In this document: one piece after another, positions 14,092 through 22,821 of the stretch
Position numbering within the stretch: position 1 is the first letter of the stretch
Layout: the number at the start of each line of letters is the position of its first letter
From: Nitrospinota bacterium
GTDB lineage: Bacteria; Nitrospinota_A; UBA7883; JACRGQ01
NCBI GenBank assembly: GCA_029881495.1
Contig: JAOUMJ010000001.1
Location: 124,001 to 188,000, forward strand
Length of the DNA: 64,000 nt
Direction of reading: 5' to 3'
Notes under the pieces: model-generated
Told to the model about the DNA's origin: nothing
Databases searched by the model: none
The model's input: the letters and a program-made list of their open reading frames with translations, nothing else
Made by a program: the position numbers and the translations under genes

Positions 14092-17000
14092 CCATCTCCC
14101 TGTTCTTGATGGCTTTTATCGCCATGGTGTTTGCCCTTGCCCCGGCGATAGTTGTTGTATAGGGGATGGACAGCTGTAATGCCGATCGGCGGATATTGTA
14201 AGAATCCTTGATAGCCTTTTCTCCATGGGTGGTATTGATCACCAGCACGATCTCGCCATTTTCGAGCATGTCCACTACATGAGGGGATCCCTGGGCGACC
14301 TTGTTTACAGTCTGCACAGCTACCCCTTCCTCGGAGATTGCGTCGGCCGTCCCTTTTGTAGCTGCCAGTTCAAATCCGAGTTCGACCAGATTCTTTGCGA
14401 TTTTTACAATGTGTTTTTTATCTCCATCGGCAACAGAGAGAAGTACCTTCCCGGATGTCGGGAGTTTGGTGCCCGAAGCGAGCGTAGCCCGGAGGAAGGC
14501 GCTTCCAAAATCGGTATCAATGCCCATCACTTCCCCTGTCGATTTCATCTCCGGTCCGAGGAGGAGGTCAACACCCGGGAATTTGATGAACGGAAATACC
14601 GATTCCTTTACCGAAACATATTTCGGGATTATCTGTTTTGTAAATCCGAGCTGTTCGAGTGATTCACCAGCCATGACGCGCGCCGCGATCTTTGCCAAGG
14701 GCCTTCCAATAGCCTTTGATACGAACGGGGCAGTTCTGGATGCGCGCGGGTTTACCTCCAAAACGAATATTTCTCCCTCCTTGATGGCGAACTGAATATT
14801 CAGCAGTCCGATTACTTCAAGTTCAGCCGCCAGCTTTTTTGTCTGGTCGCAAATGTCGTCTATCATCGCCTGAGAAAGGTCGCGAGGCGGGAGAGAGCAT
14901 GCCGAGTCGCCAGAGTGAACGCCCGCTTCTTCTATATGTTGCATGACTCCGCCTATTACCGTGATCTTTCCGTCGCTCACGGCGTCCACGTCTATCTCGG
15001 TGCTGTTCTCAAGAAAGCTGTCTATCAGCACCGGATGTTCGGGCGATGCCTGGACCGCATGTTTCATGTAGTGGAGGATGGATTTTTCGTTATGAACGAT
15101 CTCCATCGCCCTTCCGCCGAGTACGTATGAGGGTCTTACCACAACCGGGTAACCGATCTTATTGCATATGGACAGCGCCTGCTCCGTGGAAATGGCTGTG
15201 TCGTTCACTGGCTGTTTTAATCCCAGCTTATGCAGAACCTCCTGAAAACGCTTTCTGTCTTCTGCGCGGTCTATCGCGTCAGGTTTGGTACCTATAATCG
15301 GCACCCCCGCCTTTTCCAGCGAAACGCAGAGTTTAAGCGGGGTTTGTCCACCGAAAGTAACGATAACGCCGTAAGGTTTCTCCTTTTCGACAATTTCCAT
15401 AACGTCTTCAAAGGTAAGAGGTTCGAAATAGAGGCGGTCGGAGGAGTCGTAATCGGTGCTTACCGTTTCGGGATTGCAGTTCACCATGATGGTTTCATAA
15501 CCTGCTTCCTTGAGCGCGAAAAGTCCGTGAACGCAACAGTAGTCGAATTCTATTCCCTGTCCTATCCTGTTCGGCCCGCCGCCGAGAATGATTATTTTCC
15601 GGTTTTCGGTTGGCGCCGATTCGCAGTCCTCTTCGTATGTCGAATACATGTACGGAGTGATCGCCTCGAATTCAGCGGCGCATGTATCTATTCTCTTGTA
15701 GACGGGGCGAACACCGAGCTTGATCCTCTTTTCGCGCACCTGCGATTCCCGCATACCCGTAATGCTCGCAAGTCTTCTGTCCGAAAATCCCATCTGTTTT
15801 AATCGTAAAAGGCTCTCCCTGCTTTCGGGAAATCCGCCTTTCCTTACCAGTTCTTCCGCTTCGATGATTTGGAGCATGTTGTCGAGAAACCACGGGTCGA
15901 TATGGGTTAGTTTATTTATCTTTTCCACGCTCCATCCGAACCTGAATGCCTGCCCTATCTGCCATACCCTCTGGGGGGTTGGGCGTTTCAGTTTCTCTTC
16001 CAGTTCCGTCTCGGAAAAATCGACCTCATTAAGGCCGTCCGCTCCTATTTCCAGGGAGCGCAACGCTTTCTGAAACGATTCCTTGAAAGTCCTTCCGATA
16101 GCCATCACTTCTCCGACCGATTTCATCTGGGAGGTTAATGTCTCGTCCGCGATAGGAAATTTTTCAAATGCGAAACGGGGAATCTTCACTACGCAGTAAT
16201 CGATGGTCGGCTCGAAAGACGCCGGGGTCGCCTTTGTGATGTCGTTTGGAATTTCGTCCAGCGTGTAACCTATGGCGAGTTTTGCCGCAATCTTGGCGAT
16301 AGGAAATCCGGTGGCTTTTGAGGCGAGGGCCGAAGATCTGGATACGCGGGGATTCATTTCGATTATTATCAAGTCTCCGTTTTCAGGATTCACTGCAAAC
16401 TGTATGTTTGAGCCGCCGGTATCGACTCCGATTTTCCTTATGATCGCTATGGCCGCGTTGCGCATTATCTGGTATTCCCTGTCGGTGAGGGTCTGCGCTG
16501 GCGCAATGGTTATACTGTCGCCGGTGTGCACCCCCATTGGATCGAAGTTTTCTATGGAGCAGATAATCACAACGTTGTCCTTATTGTCGCGCATTACCTC
16601 AAGTTCGAATTCCTTCCACCCAAGAAGCGACTGTTCGATCATTATCTGTTTTACCGGGCTTTGGGAAATACCCCACTTTGCTATCTGTTCAAACTCTTCG
16701 TCGGTAGTTGCCACGCCGCCGCCGGTTCCTCCGAGGGTGAACGACGGTCTGATAATGACAGGGAGGCCTATCTCTTTTAGGACTTTCTTCGCTTCGGCAA
16801 TGGATCTCGCGAACGAGCTTTTCGGGACGCAAAGGCCGATCTCTTCCATCGCTTTTTTGAAAAGCTCCCTGTCTTCCGCCTTGTTTATGGCTGCCGGATT
16901 TGCCCCGATCATTTCGACGCCGTTTCTTTCAAGCACGCCCGACCGGTCGAGTTCCAGTGCAAGGTTGAGGGCGGTCTGACCGCCTACAGTCGGGAGGAGG

Positions 17001-17254
17001 GCGTCCGGTTTTTCCTTCTCGATGATTTTTGAAAGTATTTCCACGGATAGCGGTTCGATATAGGTGGCATCAGCGTAATCCGGATCGGTCATGATGGTGG
17101 CCGGATTCGAGTTTGCGAGAATTACGCGGATACCTTCTTCCTTCAGAGCTTTGGTCGCCTGCGTTCCGGAGTAATCGAATTCGCAAGCCTGTCCAATGAC
17201 GATCGGTCCTGCCCCGATTATCAAAACGCTTTTTATATCTTTTCTTTTTGGCAA
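14060..17254 (-). CDS. carB: Carbamoyl-phosphate synthase, large subunit
   Basis: Makes carbamoyl phosphate from ammonia, bicarbonate and two ATP, for pyrimidines and arginine. The 1064-aa length is standard. Two homologous ATP-grasp halves are visible: [19 protein letters not shown] at residue 11 and the second-half counterpart [18 protein letters not shown] near 555. Also seen are [12 protein letters not shown] near 169 and [12 protein letters not shown] near 715, with a C-terminal MGS-like allosteric domain. The ATG is 4 nt after the unknown gene at 17259. In many bacteria carA and carB are adjacent; here a 222-codon gene separates them. Confidence 0.97.
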   Translation of the reverse strand: MPKRKDIKSVLIIGAGPIVIGQACEFDYSGTQATKALKEEGIRVILANSNPATIMTDPDYADATYIEPLSVEILSKIIEKEKPDALLPTVGGQTALNLALELDRSGVLERNGVEMIGANPAAINKAEDRELFKKAMEEIGLCVPKSSFARSIAEAKKVLKEIGLPVIIRPSFTLGGTGGGVATTDEEFEQIAKWGISQSPVKQIMIEQSLLGWKEFELEVMRDNKDNVVIICSIENFDPMGVHTGDSITIAPAQTLTDREYQIMRNAAIAIIRKIGVDTGGSNIQFAVNPENGDLIIIEMNPRVSRSSALASKATGFPIAKIAAKLAIGYTLDEIPNDITKATPASFEPTIDYCVVKIPRFAFEKFPIADETLTSQMKSVGEVMAIGRTFKESFQKALRSLEIGADGLNEVDFSETELEEKLKRPTPQRVWQIGQAFRFGWSVEKINKLTHIDPWFLDNMLQIIEAEELVRKGGFPESRESLLRLKQMGFSDRRLASITGMRESQVREKRIKLGVRPVYKRIDTCAAEFEAITPYMYSTYEEDCESAPTENRKIIILGGGPNRIGQGIEFDYCCVHGLFALKEAGYETIMVNCNPETVSTDYDSSDRLYFEPLTFEDVMEIVEKEKPYGVIVTFGGQTPLKLCVSLEKAGVPIIGTKPDAIDRAEDRKRFQEVLHKLGLKQPVNDTAISTEQALSICNKIGYPVVVRPSYVLGGRAMEIVHNEKSILHYMKHAVQASPEHPVLIDSFLENSTEIDVDAVSDGKITVIGGVMQHIEEAGVHSGDSACSLPPRDLSQAMIDDICDQTKKLAAELEVIGLLNIQFAIKEGEIFVLEVNPRASRTAPFVSKAIGRPLAKIAARVMAGESLEQLGFTKQIIPKYVSVKESVFPFIKFPGVDLLLGPEMKSTGEVMGIDTDFGSAFLRATLASGTKLPTSGKVLLSVADGDKKHIVKIAKNLVELGFELAATKGTADAISEEGVAVQTVNKVAQGSPHVVDMLENGEIVLVINTTHGEKAIKDSYNIRRSALQLSIPYTTTIAGARANTMAIKAIKNREMDATPIQKYHT

Positions 17255-17258
17255 GTTG

Positions 17259-17927
17259 TTACCGGAATGCGTAAATGTGTTTTATGTCGATTTGTCTTGA
17301 GCGCCGCCATCGTAGCTGCATAGCACCCAGTTCGAGGAAGAGGTCGGGAGTTATCGAGTTTTTGCCGATTTTCCTTATGGCGTTCTTTATGAATTTCAGG
17401 GCTGATTTCGGGTGAAGGCAATGCGAACGCGAAAAATGGCATTTTCCCTTCATATGCACGATGCGGGTCATGAGGATATCCTGTTCTTCCAGGTTGTCCT
17501 CGCATGTTACGTAGAATTTCTTTTTCAATACCAGGTCTTTTACCTTTACAACTCCGTTTTTGTATTCAATGACAAGAAAAATAGATTGATGACTATTCGC
17601 TAATTCCATTCTTGCAAGAAGTTCGTCCGTGGTAGATGCATGCCGTTTTTGCTCGAGATAGCTTTTGTATATTCCTCCGGGGACTCCCCCCTCCGGCATA
17701 TAATCAAAAATGAACCACTCAAGAAATGAATCCATTCTCTGAATGAAATCGGGGTCATCTTCGAAAGTTTGGCCGACTTTAGAGTAATAAAGAGTCTTTG
17801 CGCGCTCAAGATGCGAGGCGTTTTGTTTTTCTGATGCAAATGTAAAAACTTCGTCGAGTATTGCACTTATTACCTTGCCGCTTTCAATATCCGGCTTCCA
17901 TTTACTCTCTCCAAAAAATATTCCCAT
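17259..17927 (-). CDS. Unknown 222-aa protein between carA and carB
   Basis: Soluble-looking protein with no signal peptide or membrane helix. The N-terminal part is helical and acidic (about 15-75), containing [15 protein letters not shown]. The middle has beta-like [15 protein letters not shown], and a Cys/His-rich patch follows (Cys142, His158, Cys163, His164, His169, Cys170, His172) that could bind a metal. The C-terminus is basic. It sits 9 nt after carA and 4 nt before carB, so it is cotranscribed with both. I do not recognise the family with certainty; a regulatory or nucleic-acid-binding role is only a possibility. Confidence 0.75.
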   Translation of the reverse strand: MGIFFGESKWKPDIESGKVISAILDEVFTFASEKQNASHLERAKTLYYSKVGQTFEDDPDFIQRMDSFLEWFIFDYMPEGGVPGGIYKSYLEQKRHASTTDELLARMELANSHQSIFLVIEYKNGVVKVKDLVLKKKFYVTCEDNLEEQDILMTRIVHMKGKCHFSRSHCLHPKSALKFIKNAIRKIGKNSITPDLFLELGAMQLRWRRSRQIDIKHIYAFR

Positions 17928-17936
17928 GTACGTTTC

Positions 17937-19070
17937 TTATCCTGCTTTCCTGAATTCTCTCATCAAGTTAATAAATTGCGTGAAATGGCCTGTAGTGTCA
18001 TGCGGCCCGGGCGACGCTTCGGGATGGTATTGAACGGAGAACGCCGGATATTTTTTATGGCGAACACCTTCGATGGTTCCATCATATAGAGAGTAGTGCG
18101 TAACTGCCAGATCTTCCGGCATATTTTCGTTTACCACAGCGAATCCGTGGTTTTGAGATGTAATCCGCACCACCTTTCCGGCCTCGATGTCCATGACAGG
18201 GTGGTTGATGCCTCGATGGCCGAATTTCAGTTTGAAAGTCTTCGCCCCCATTGCCAGACAGAAAATCTGATGTCCCAGGCAGATCCCGAATATCGGAAGT
18301 TTGCCGAGCAACTCCCGTATAGTATCCCTTACGACAGTGACAGGCTCCGGGTCCCCCGGTCCGTTTGATAGAAATAGGCCGTCCGGCTTTGCCGCCATGA
18401 TCTCATTTGCGGGAGTGGATGCCGGGAATAGCGTTACCCTGCAGCCTGCGTCGCTGAGATGGCGGAGGATGTTCCTTTTTATTCCGAGATCGAGAGCCGC
18501 AACATGCAGAACATCTTTATCGGAGGATGTATCACGGAAGCCGTTTCCAAGCCTCCAAAGACCTTCGGTATGTTCTGTTTTTGTTTTTCGGGTTACTTCC
18601 TTTACCAGGTTGGAACCTTTCATAAGCGGGAGCGACGACGCTTTTTCCGCCGTGCACTTCGGGCTTTCGCACATGACTGTAACCACTCCGCGCATGGAGC
18701 CTTTATCCCTGATATGCCTCGTAAGCGCCCTTGTATCTATTCCGGAAATTCCCATTACGCCCTGCTCCTTCAGATACTGGTCGAGGCTTTTTTGGGAGCG
18801 GAAGTTGCTTGTAATTCGGCTCAGTTCCTTTATTACCATCCCCTTTGCATGTACCATCTCCGATTCTTCATCCTCGGAGGTAATTCCGTAGTTGCCGATG
18901 AGGGGGTTGGTGAATACAACTATCTGCCCGTGGTATGAGGGGTCGGTGAGCACCTCCTGGTATCCGCTGAGCGAAGTATTGAAAACAACCTCTCCCCATG
19001 TCTGCCCTTCCAGGCCAAAGGCTTCCCCTTCAAAGTGCCGTCCGTCCTCAAGTACCAGTATTGCTTTCAT
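17937..19070 (-). CDS. carA: Carbamoyl-phosphate synthase, small (glutaminase) subunit
   Basis: Hydrolyses glutamine and channels ammonia to CarB. The 377-aa protein has the CarA N-terminal domain (GEAFGLEGQTWGEVVFNTS near 16, GISGIDTRALTRHIR near 108) and a class I glutamine amidotransferase domain with the nucleophile in GICLGHQIF near 262 and the His/Glu pair in YHPEASPGPHD near 346. Its ATG overlaps the pyrC stop by 4 nt (ATGA). The gene separates pyrC from the unknown 222-aa gene. Confidence 0.97.
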   Translation of the reverse strand: MKAILVLEDGRHFEGEAFGLEGQTWGEVVFNTSLSGYQEVLTDPSYHGQIVVFTNPLIGNYGITSEDEESEMVHAKGMVIKELSRITSNFRSQKSLDQYLKEQGVMGISGIDTRALTRHIRDKGSMRGVVTVMCESPKCTAEKASSLPLMKGSNLVKEVTRKTKTEHTEGLWRLGNGFRDTSSDKDVLHVAALDLGIKRNILRHLSDAGCRVTLFPASTPANEIMAAKPDGLFLSNGPGDPEPVTVVRDTIRELLGKLPIFGICLGHQIFCLAMGAKTFKLKFGHRGINHPVMDIEAGKVVRITSQNHGFAVVNENMPEDLAVTHYSLYDGTIEGVRHKKYPAFSVQYHPEASPGPHDTTGHFTQFINLMREFRKAG

Positions 19071-20347
19071 AAATCTGCCGAATTATACACAATATTTCCG
19101 CCGACAATCGTAATCAGATTTTGCCCTTTCATCTCCGCTCCTTTGAACGGGGTATTTCGCCCTTTGCTGAAAAATTTCTCGGGCTGAACCTTCCAAACTC
19201 GTTCAGCATCGAAAATGCAGATATCAGCCGGTGCCCCTTTGGCGAGACTCCCTCCCGGGAGATTGAATATCGAAGCAGGCCTGTTTGTAAACAGTGCGAT
19301 CATTTGCGTCAGGGTGATAAGGCCATCATCAACAAGCCTGAGCGCGAGCGGGAGCGCGGTTTCAAGCCCTACAACGCCGAACGGGGCGATATCTATCTCC
19401 GTCTCTTTTTCCCACTCGGCATGCGGCGCATGGTCTGTCGCTATGCAGTCGATCGTTCCGTCCGCTATACCTTTTCTAATCGCTTGAAGGTCCTCTTCGG
19501 CTCTGAGCGGAGGATTCATCTTGTAATTGGAATTCAGGCCGGCGAGCTCCTTTTCAGTGAGGATGAAATGGTGCGGAGCGACTTCGCATGTGACCTTGAT
19601 CCCGCTTGCTTTCGCGTCTCGCACCGCTTCCACTGTTTCCTTTACCGATATGTGGGCAAGGTGAACGGGGACACCGGTGTATTGCGATATCAGGATATTT
19701 CTTGCGGCGACGGAAGATTCAGCGGTGGACGGAATCCCTTTGATGCCGAATCTGGCGGAAATTTCCCCCTCGTTTATGATTCCACCTTTTGCGGAGGAAT
19801 CCTCGCAATGCTCAACAACCGTAAGGCCGAACATCGAGCCGTATTCCATTGCGTTTCGAATAATGGTGGGGCTGGTTACGCATCTCCCGTCGTCGGAAAG
19901 GGCTACGATCCCCGCTTCCTTCATCTCGCCAATTTCGGCAAGCTCCTTCCCGTTAAGCCCTTTTGTTACCGCGCCAATGGGGTAGACGCGGCATGATCCG
20001 GCGCTCTCCCCTTTTTCGATAATTGAGGCGGTGACGGTGCCGTTATCGTTAACTGGGCTGGTGTTTGCCATGCAGCATACGGAAGTAAATCCGCCAGCGG
20101 CAGCGGAACGCGCGCCGGTCTCTATGGTTTCCTTGTATTCAAATCCGGGTTCGCGGAAGTGCACATGAAGGTCGATGAAACCGGGGGCGACGATAAAGCC
20201 TTTTGCGTCGACGATCTTCGCCTTGTCGGCTTTCATGTTCTTAGATATCCCGGCGATAACCCCTTTCGATATTAATATGTCGGTGATCTCGTCGAGGCCG
20301 GAGGCTGGATCTATGACGCGCCCGTTTTTAATAATGATGTCGCTCAT
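19067..20347 (-). CDS. pyrC: Dihydroorotase
   Basis: Cyclises N-carbamoyl-aspartate to dihydroorotate; a zinc amidohydrolase of the class I (bacterial 426-aa) type. Motifs: VAPGFIDLHVHFREPG with the metal-binding HxH near residue 58, HCEDS and HLAHIS-like VPVHLAHIS for the other metal ligands, and the catalytic aspartate in ATDHAPH near 305. ATG 20347 overlaps the pyrB stop by 1 nt (TGATG), and the family-like start [14 protein letters not shown] supports it over a longer frame that begins within pyrB. Confidence 0.96.
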   Translation of the reverse strand: MSDIIIKNGRVIDPASGLDEITDILISKGVIAGISKNMKADKAKIVDAKGFIVAPGFIDLHVHFREPGFEYKETIETGARSAAAGGFTSVCCMANTSPVNDNGTVTASIIEKGESAGSCRVYPIGAVTKGLNGKELAEIGEMKEAGIVALSDDGRCVTSPTIIRNAMEYGSMFGLTVVEHCEDSSAKGGIINEGEISARFGIKGIPSTAESSVAARNILISQYTGVPVHLAHISVKETVEAVRDAKASGIKVTCEVAPHHFILTEKELAGLNSNYKMNPPLRAEEDLQAIRKGIADGTIDCIATDHAPHAEWEKETEIDIAPFGVVGLETALPLALRLVDDGLITLTQMIALFTNRPASIFNLPGGSLAKGAPADICIFDAERVWKVQPEKFFSKGRNTPFKGAEMKGQNLITIVGGNIVYNSADL

Positions 20348-21285
20348 CACTCGCTCCCCCCGCAAAGAAGGTAAAGGACAGCCATCCTCATGGCGACACC
20401 GTGCGTGACCTGGTAGAGGATTACCGACCACTCGCCGTCGGCGACCTCGGCGGATATTTCCACCCCTCTGTTGATAGGGCCCGGATGCATGATGATCACA
20501 TCCTTCTTGGCGTTTTTCATAACCTTTGGATTCAGGCAGTAGTAGCTAGAATACTCTCTCAGCGAAGGGAAAAGCCCCTGCTCCATTCTTTCCGATTGGA
20601 TCCTGAGCATCATAATTACATCAGCATTTTCCACAGCCTCGTTTATCTTGTGCGTGATCTTAGCCTTGAATATATTTTTGGCCCTCGGCAGAAGCGTTGG
20701 TGGGGCGCAGAGCGTGATGTTTGCGCCAAGTTTGTTAAGGGCGGCGATATTGGAGCGGGCTACACGGGAGTGAAGTATGTCGCCGATTATGCTCACGTTC
20801 AGGTTTTCGAAATTTTTATTGCTGTCGGCGATGGTCATCAAGTCGAGGAGTGCCTGCGTCGGATGGGATGAGGCGCCGTCCCCGGCGTTGATAACGGAGC
20901 ATCCAGCGATCTTTGAAGCGTACAGAGGGGCGCCCGAGGATGAATGCCTTATCACGATAGCGTCCGGCTTCATCGCCGCGATGTTCAGTATCGTGTCCTT
21001 AAAACTCTCCCCTTTCGTGAGGGAAGATGTTTTAACAGAGATGTTTATCACATCGGCAGAGAGCCTCTTTCCAGCGATCTCAAAAGAGGTCCTTGTCCTT
21101 GTGGAAGGCTCGAAAAAAAGGTTTACTACTGTTTTGCCCCGCAGTGTTGGCACCTTTTTGATCTTTCTTTCGGAAATCTCCTTGAACCGCTTCGCGGTAT
21201 TGATAAGGCCGAGTATTTCGTCCTTGGTAAGGTCATTGATGTTAAGGAGATGTTTCCCCAGGAAATGGCTTTCGGCTTCAGTCAT
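20347..21285 (-). CDS. pyrB: Aspartate carbamoyltransferase, catalytic chain
   Basis: Condenses carbamoyl phosphate and aspartate, the committed step of pyrimidine synthesis. The 312-aa protein shows the carbamoyl-phosphate motif [13 protein letters not shown] near residue 58, HPTQALLDL near 141 and the HPGPINRG stretch near 265. No regulatory chain (pyrI) is linked, which fits control by PyrR instead. It overlaps pyrR by 8 nt and pyrC by 1 nt. Confidence 0.97.
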   Translation of the reverse strand: MTEAESHFLGKHLLNINDLTKDEILGLINTAKRFKEISERKIKKVPTLRGKTVVNLFFEPSTRTRTSFEIAGKRLSADVINISVKTSSLTKGESFKDTILNIAAMKPDAIVIRHSSSGAPLYASKIAGCSVINAGDGASSHPTQALLDLMTIADSNKNFENLNVSIIGDILHSRVARSNIAALNKLGANITLCAPPTLLPRAKNIFKAKITHKINEAVENADVIMMLRIQSERMEQGLFPSLREYSSYYCLNPKVMKNAKKDVIIMHPGPINRGVEISAEVADGEWSVILYQVTHGVAMRMAVLYLLCGGSE

Positions 21286-21829
21286 TGCTGCCGTCCTTCA
21301 GGATTACTTGGTCCTTGCCGTCGATTTCGTTGAGCATTACCTGTACTCGCTGCTCTCGCGTGGTTGGTATGTTTTTTCCGACATAGTCGGGGCGGATAGG
21401 GAGTTCGCGATGCCCCCTGTCGAGAAGAACGGCGAGCTGTACCTTTGCCGGTCTTCCGAAATCTATCAGGTGGTCGACAGCTGCTCTTATCGACCGGCCG
21501 GTAAAGAGAACGTCGTCCACAAGGACGATGGTTTTCCCTGAAAGGTTTTCAGGAATATGGGTCTTTTCCACGTTCATTGTCGGCCTAACCTCGTGAACAT
21601 CGTCACGGTAGAAGGTGATATCCATCTCGCCGAGCGGTATATCAATTCCTTTAATGTTTTTTATATTGTCAGCTATCCGCTTTGAGAGCGGTACGCCCCG
21701 GGTAAATATCCCGACAAGTACGATGGAAGAAAGGTCTAAATTTTTCTCTATGATCTCATGGGAGATGCGGGAAAGGGTACGAGAAATTTCTTCTTCGCCG
21801 AGCAGGAGCTGCTCTTTTGCGTTACTCAT
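21278..21829 (-). CDS. pyrR: PyrR, pyrimidine operon regulator / uracil phosphoribosyltransferase
   Basis: UMP-responsive RNA-binding regulator with the phosphoribosyltransferase fold. The 183-aa protein has the PRPP loop [20 protein letters not shown] near residues 98-117 and a typical N-terminal helix with [16 protein letters not shown]. In Bacillus it controls attenuation, in mycobacteria translation. Here a PyrR-loop sequence lies just upstream (21904-21917), supporting autoregulation of the whole operon. The ATG overlaps a 19-codon leader ORF by 4 nt; no separate Shine-Dalgarno sequence precedes it, so coupling is likely. Confidence 0.95.
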   Translation of the reverse strand: MSNAKEQLLLGEEEISRTLSRISHEIIEKNLDLSSIVLVGIFTRGVPLSKRIADNIKNIKGIDIPLGEMDITFYRDDVHEVRPTMNVEKTHIPENLSGKTIVLVDDVLFTGRSIRAAVDHLIDFGRPAKVQLAVLLDRGHRELPIRPDYVGKNIPTTREQRVQVMLNEIDGKDQVILKDGSND

Positions 21830-21885
21830 GAACTGAATCCCATGGTGCAGAAGTTTTTTGGTGCAATTGCGCTTAACGCAGTCAT
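21826..21885 (-). CDS. 19-aa pyr leader ORF coupled to pyrR
   Basis: ATG 21885 follows AAGGAGG by 6 nt and opens 19 codons (residues [19 protein letters not shown]). The stop TGA overlaps the pyrR start as ATGA. The strong ribosome-binding site belongs to this leader and not to pyrR, so pyrR translation probably depends on it. The peptide shows no pyrimidine-related codon bias or recognisable domain; its value is likely as a translated leader. Called on the ribosome-binding site, the coupling and its position next to the PyrR loop. Confidence 0.6.
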   Translation of the reverse strand: MTALSAIAPKNFCTMGFSS

Positions 21886-21890
21886 TTCGT

Positions 21891-21930
21891 TCCTCCTTTT
21901 GTGAGCCTCACAGGACCCCCTTTAAAAAGG
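21891..21930 (-). promoter_or_regulatory. PyrR-binding loop with Shine-Dalgarno-pairing stem
   Basis: On the minus strand, GGTCCTGTGAGGCT (21904-21917) matches the PyrR loop consensus ARUCCNGNGAGGYU at 13 of 14 positions; the one change (G for A) still allows a G-U pair. CCTTTT (21925-21930) can pair with AAAAGG (21895-21900), which is part of the leader ORF's Shine-Dalgarno sequence. The same CCTTT can instead pair with the adjacent AAAGG (21919-21930), which would free it. No terminator follows, so translational control is the better model. PyrR binding is inferred. Confidence 0.7.
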
Positions 21931-21951
21931 TAATTAATTGTTTCGGGCGTA

Positions 21952-21980
21952 AGATTAGCAGGTTTACAGGTTTCTTACAA
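21952..21980 (-). promoter_or_regulatory. Putative pyr operon promoter
   Basis: TTGTAA (21975-21980) and TAATCT (21952-21957) are separated by 17 nt on the minus strand. The expected start near 21945 places the whole PyrR element in the leader RNA. Both hexamers are imperfect. Confidence 0.4.
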
Positions 21981-22099
21981 TGGGGAAAGAGTGGTCGAAA
22001 AAGAAAATATCCAATTTTAAAAAGTATGGGCAAAACAGGACGATTTCCGCATGTGATAAAATTACACAGCTATGAAAACAGGCCGATAAGGGGGTTGGA

Positions 22100-22813
22100 A
22101 TGGAACTGGAAAAAGCCAGGAAAAAGCTAGCCGAAGCTGGGAGCGTCGCGATACTGACCGGCGCTGGAGTTTCAGCCGAAAGCGGTGTGCCCACCTTCAG
22201 GGGCGAGGGGGGGCTTTGGAGAAATTACCGGGCGGAAGAGCTTGCAACCCCGGATGCTTTTGAGAGAAATCCTTCGCTGGTTTGGGAGTGGTATGACTGG
22301 CGGCGCGGCATCCTCGCTCCGCTAAAACCGAACCCGGGTCATTTCGCCATAGCCGGGATGGAAAAGAAATTCGACAATTTCCTCCTCATCACGCAGAACG
22401 TGGACGGCCTTCACGCAAAGGCAGGGAGCAGGAAAATGGTGGAGCTCCACGGCAACATCTGGAAGGTGAGGTGCCTTGCGGACGGTAAGGTTAGCGACAA
22501 CCATGAGACACCATTGAAAACGCTTCCGCCGAGGTGCGAATGCGGGAGTATGTTGAGACCCCATATTGTCTGGTTCGGGGAGTCGCTTGATGCAGGGGTG
22601 ATAGAGGCGGCGTTTTCCGCGGCGAGGGATTGCGAGGTTTTCATTGTTGCCGGGACATCGTCGCTCGTTCAGCCAGCGGCATCGCTTGCCGGGATAGCCA
22701 AGGAATCGGGGGCGTATGTAATCGAGATCAATCCGGAAGCTACGCCGGTATCCGGGATGGTGGACGCCAGCATCAGGGGGAAGTCCGGCGAGGTGCTGCC
22801 ATTGCTGGTTTAA
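22100..22813 (+). CDS. cobB: Sirtuin, NAD-dependent protein deacylase
   Basis: Removes acyl groups from lysines using NAD+. The 237-aa protein has GAGVSAESGVPTFRG near residue 20, TQNVDGLH near 99, the catalytic ELHG near 114, and the zinc region Cys...RCECG, laid out as in E. coli CobB. The Tyr and Arg of YDWRR near residues 64-68 form the YxxR pair that marks class III sirtuins able to remove succinyl and malonyl groups. The ATG has GGGGG with GGA upstream. It converges on glnD with an 8-nt gap and is divergent from the pyr operon. Confidence 0.94.
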   Translation: MELEKARKKLAEAGSVAILTGAGVSAESGVPTFRGEGGLWRNYRAEELATPDAFERNPSLVWEWYDWRRGILAPLKPNPGHFAIAGMEKKFDNFLLITQNVDGLHAKAGSRKMVELHGNIWKVRCLADGKVSDNHETPLKTLPPRCECGSMLRPHIVWFGESLDAGVIEAAFSAARDCEVFIVAGTSSLVQPAASLAGIAKESGAYVIEINPEATPVSGMVDASIRGKSGEVLPLLV

Positions 22814-22821
22814 AGATGTTG

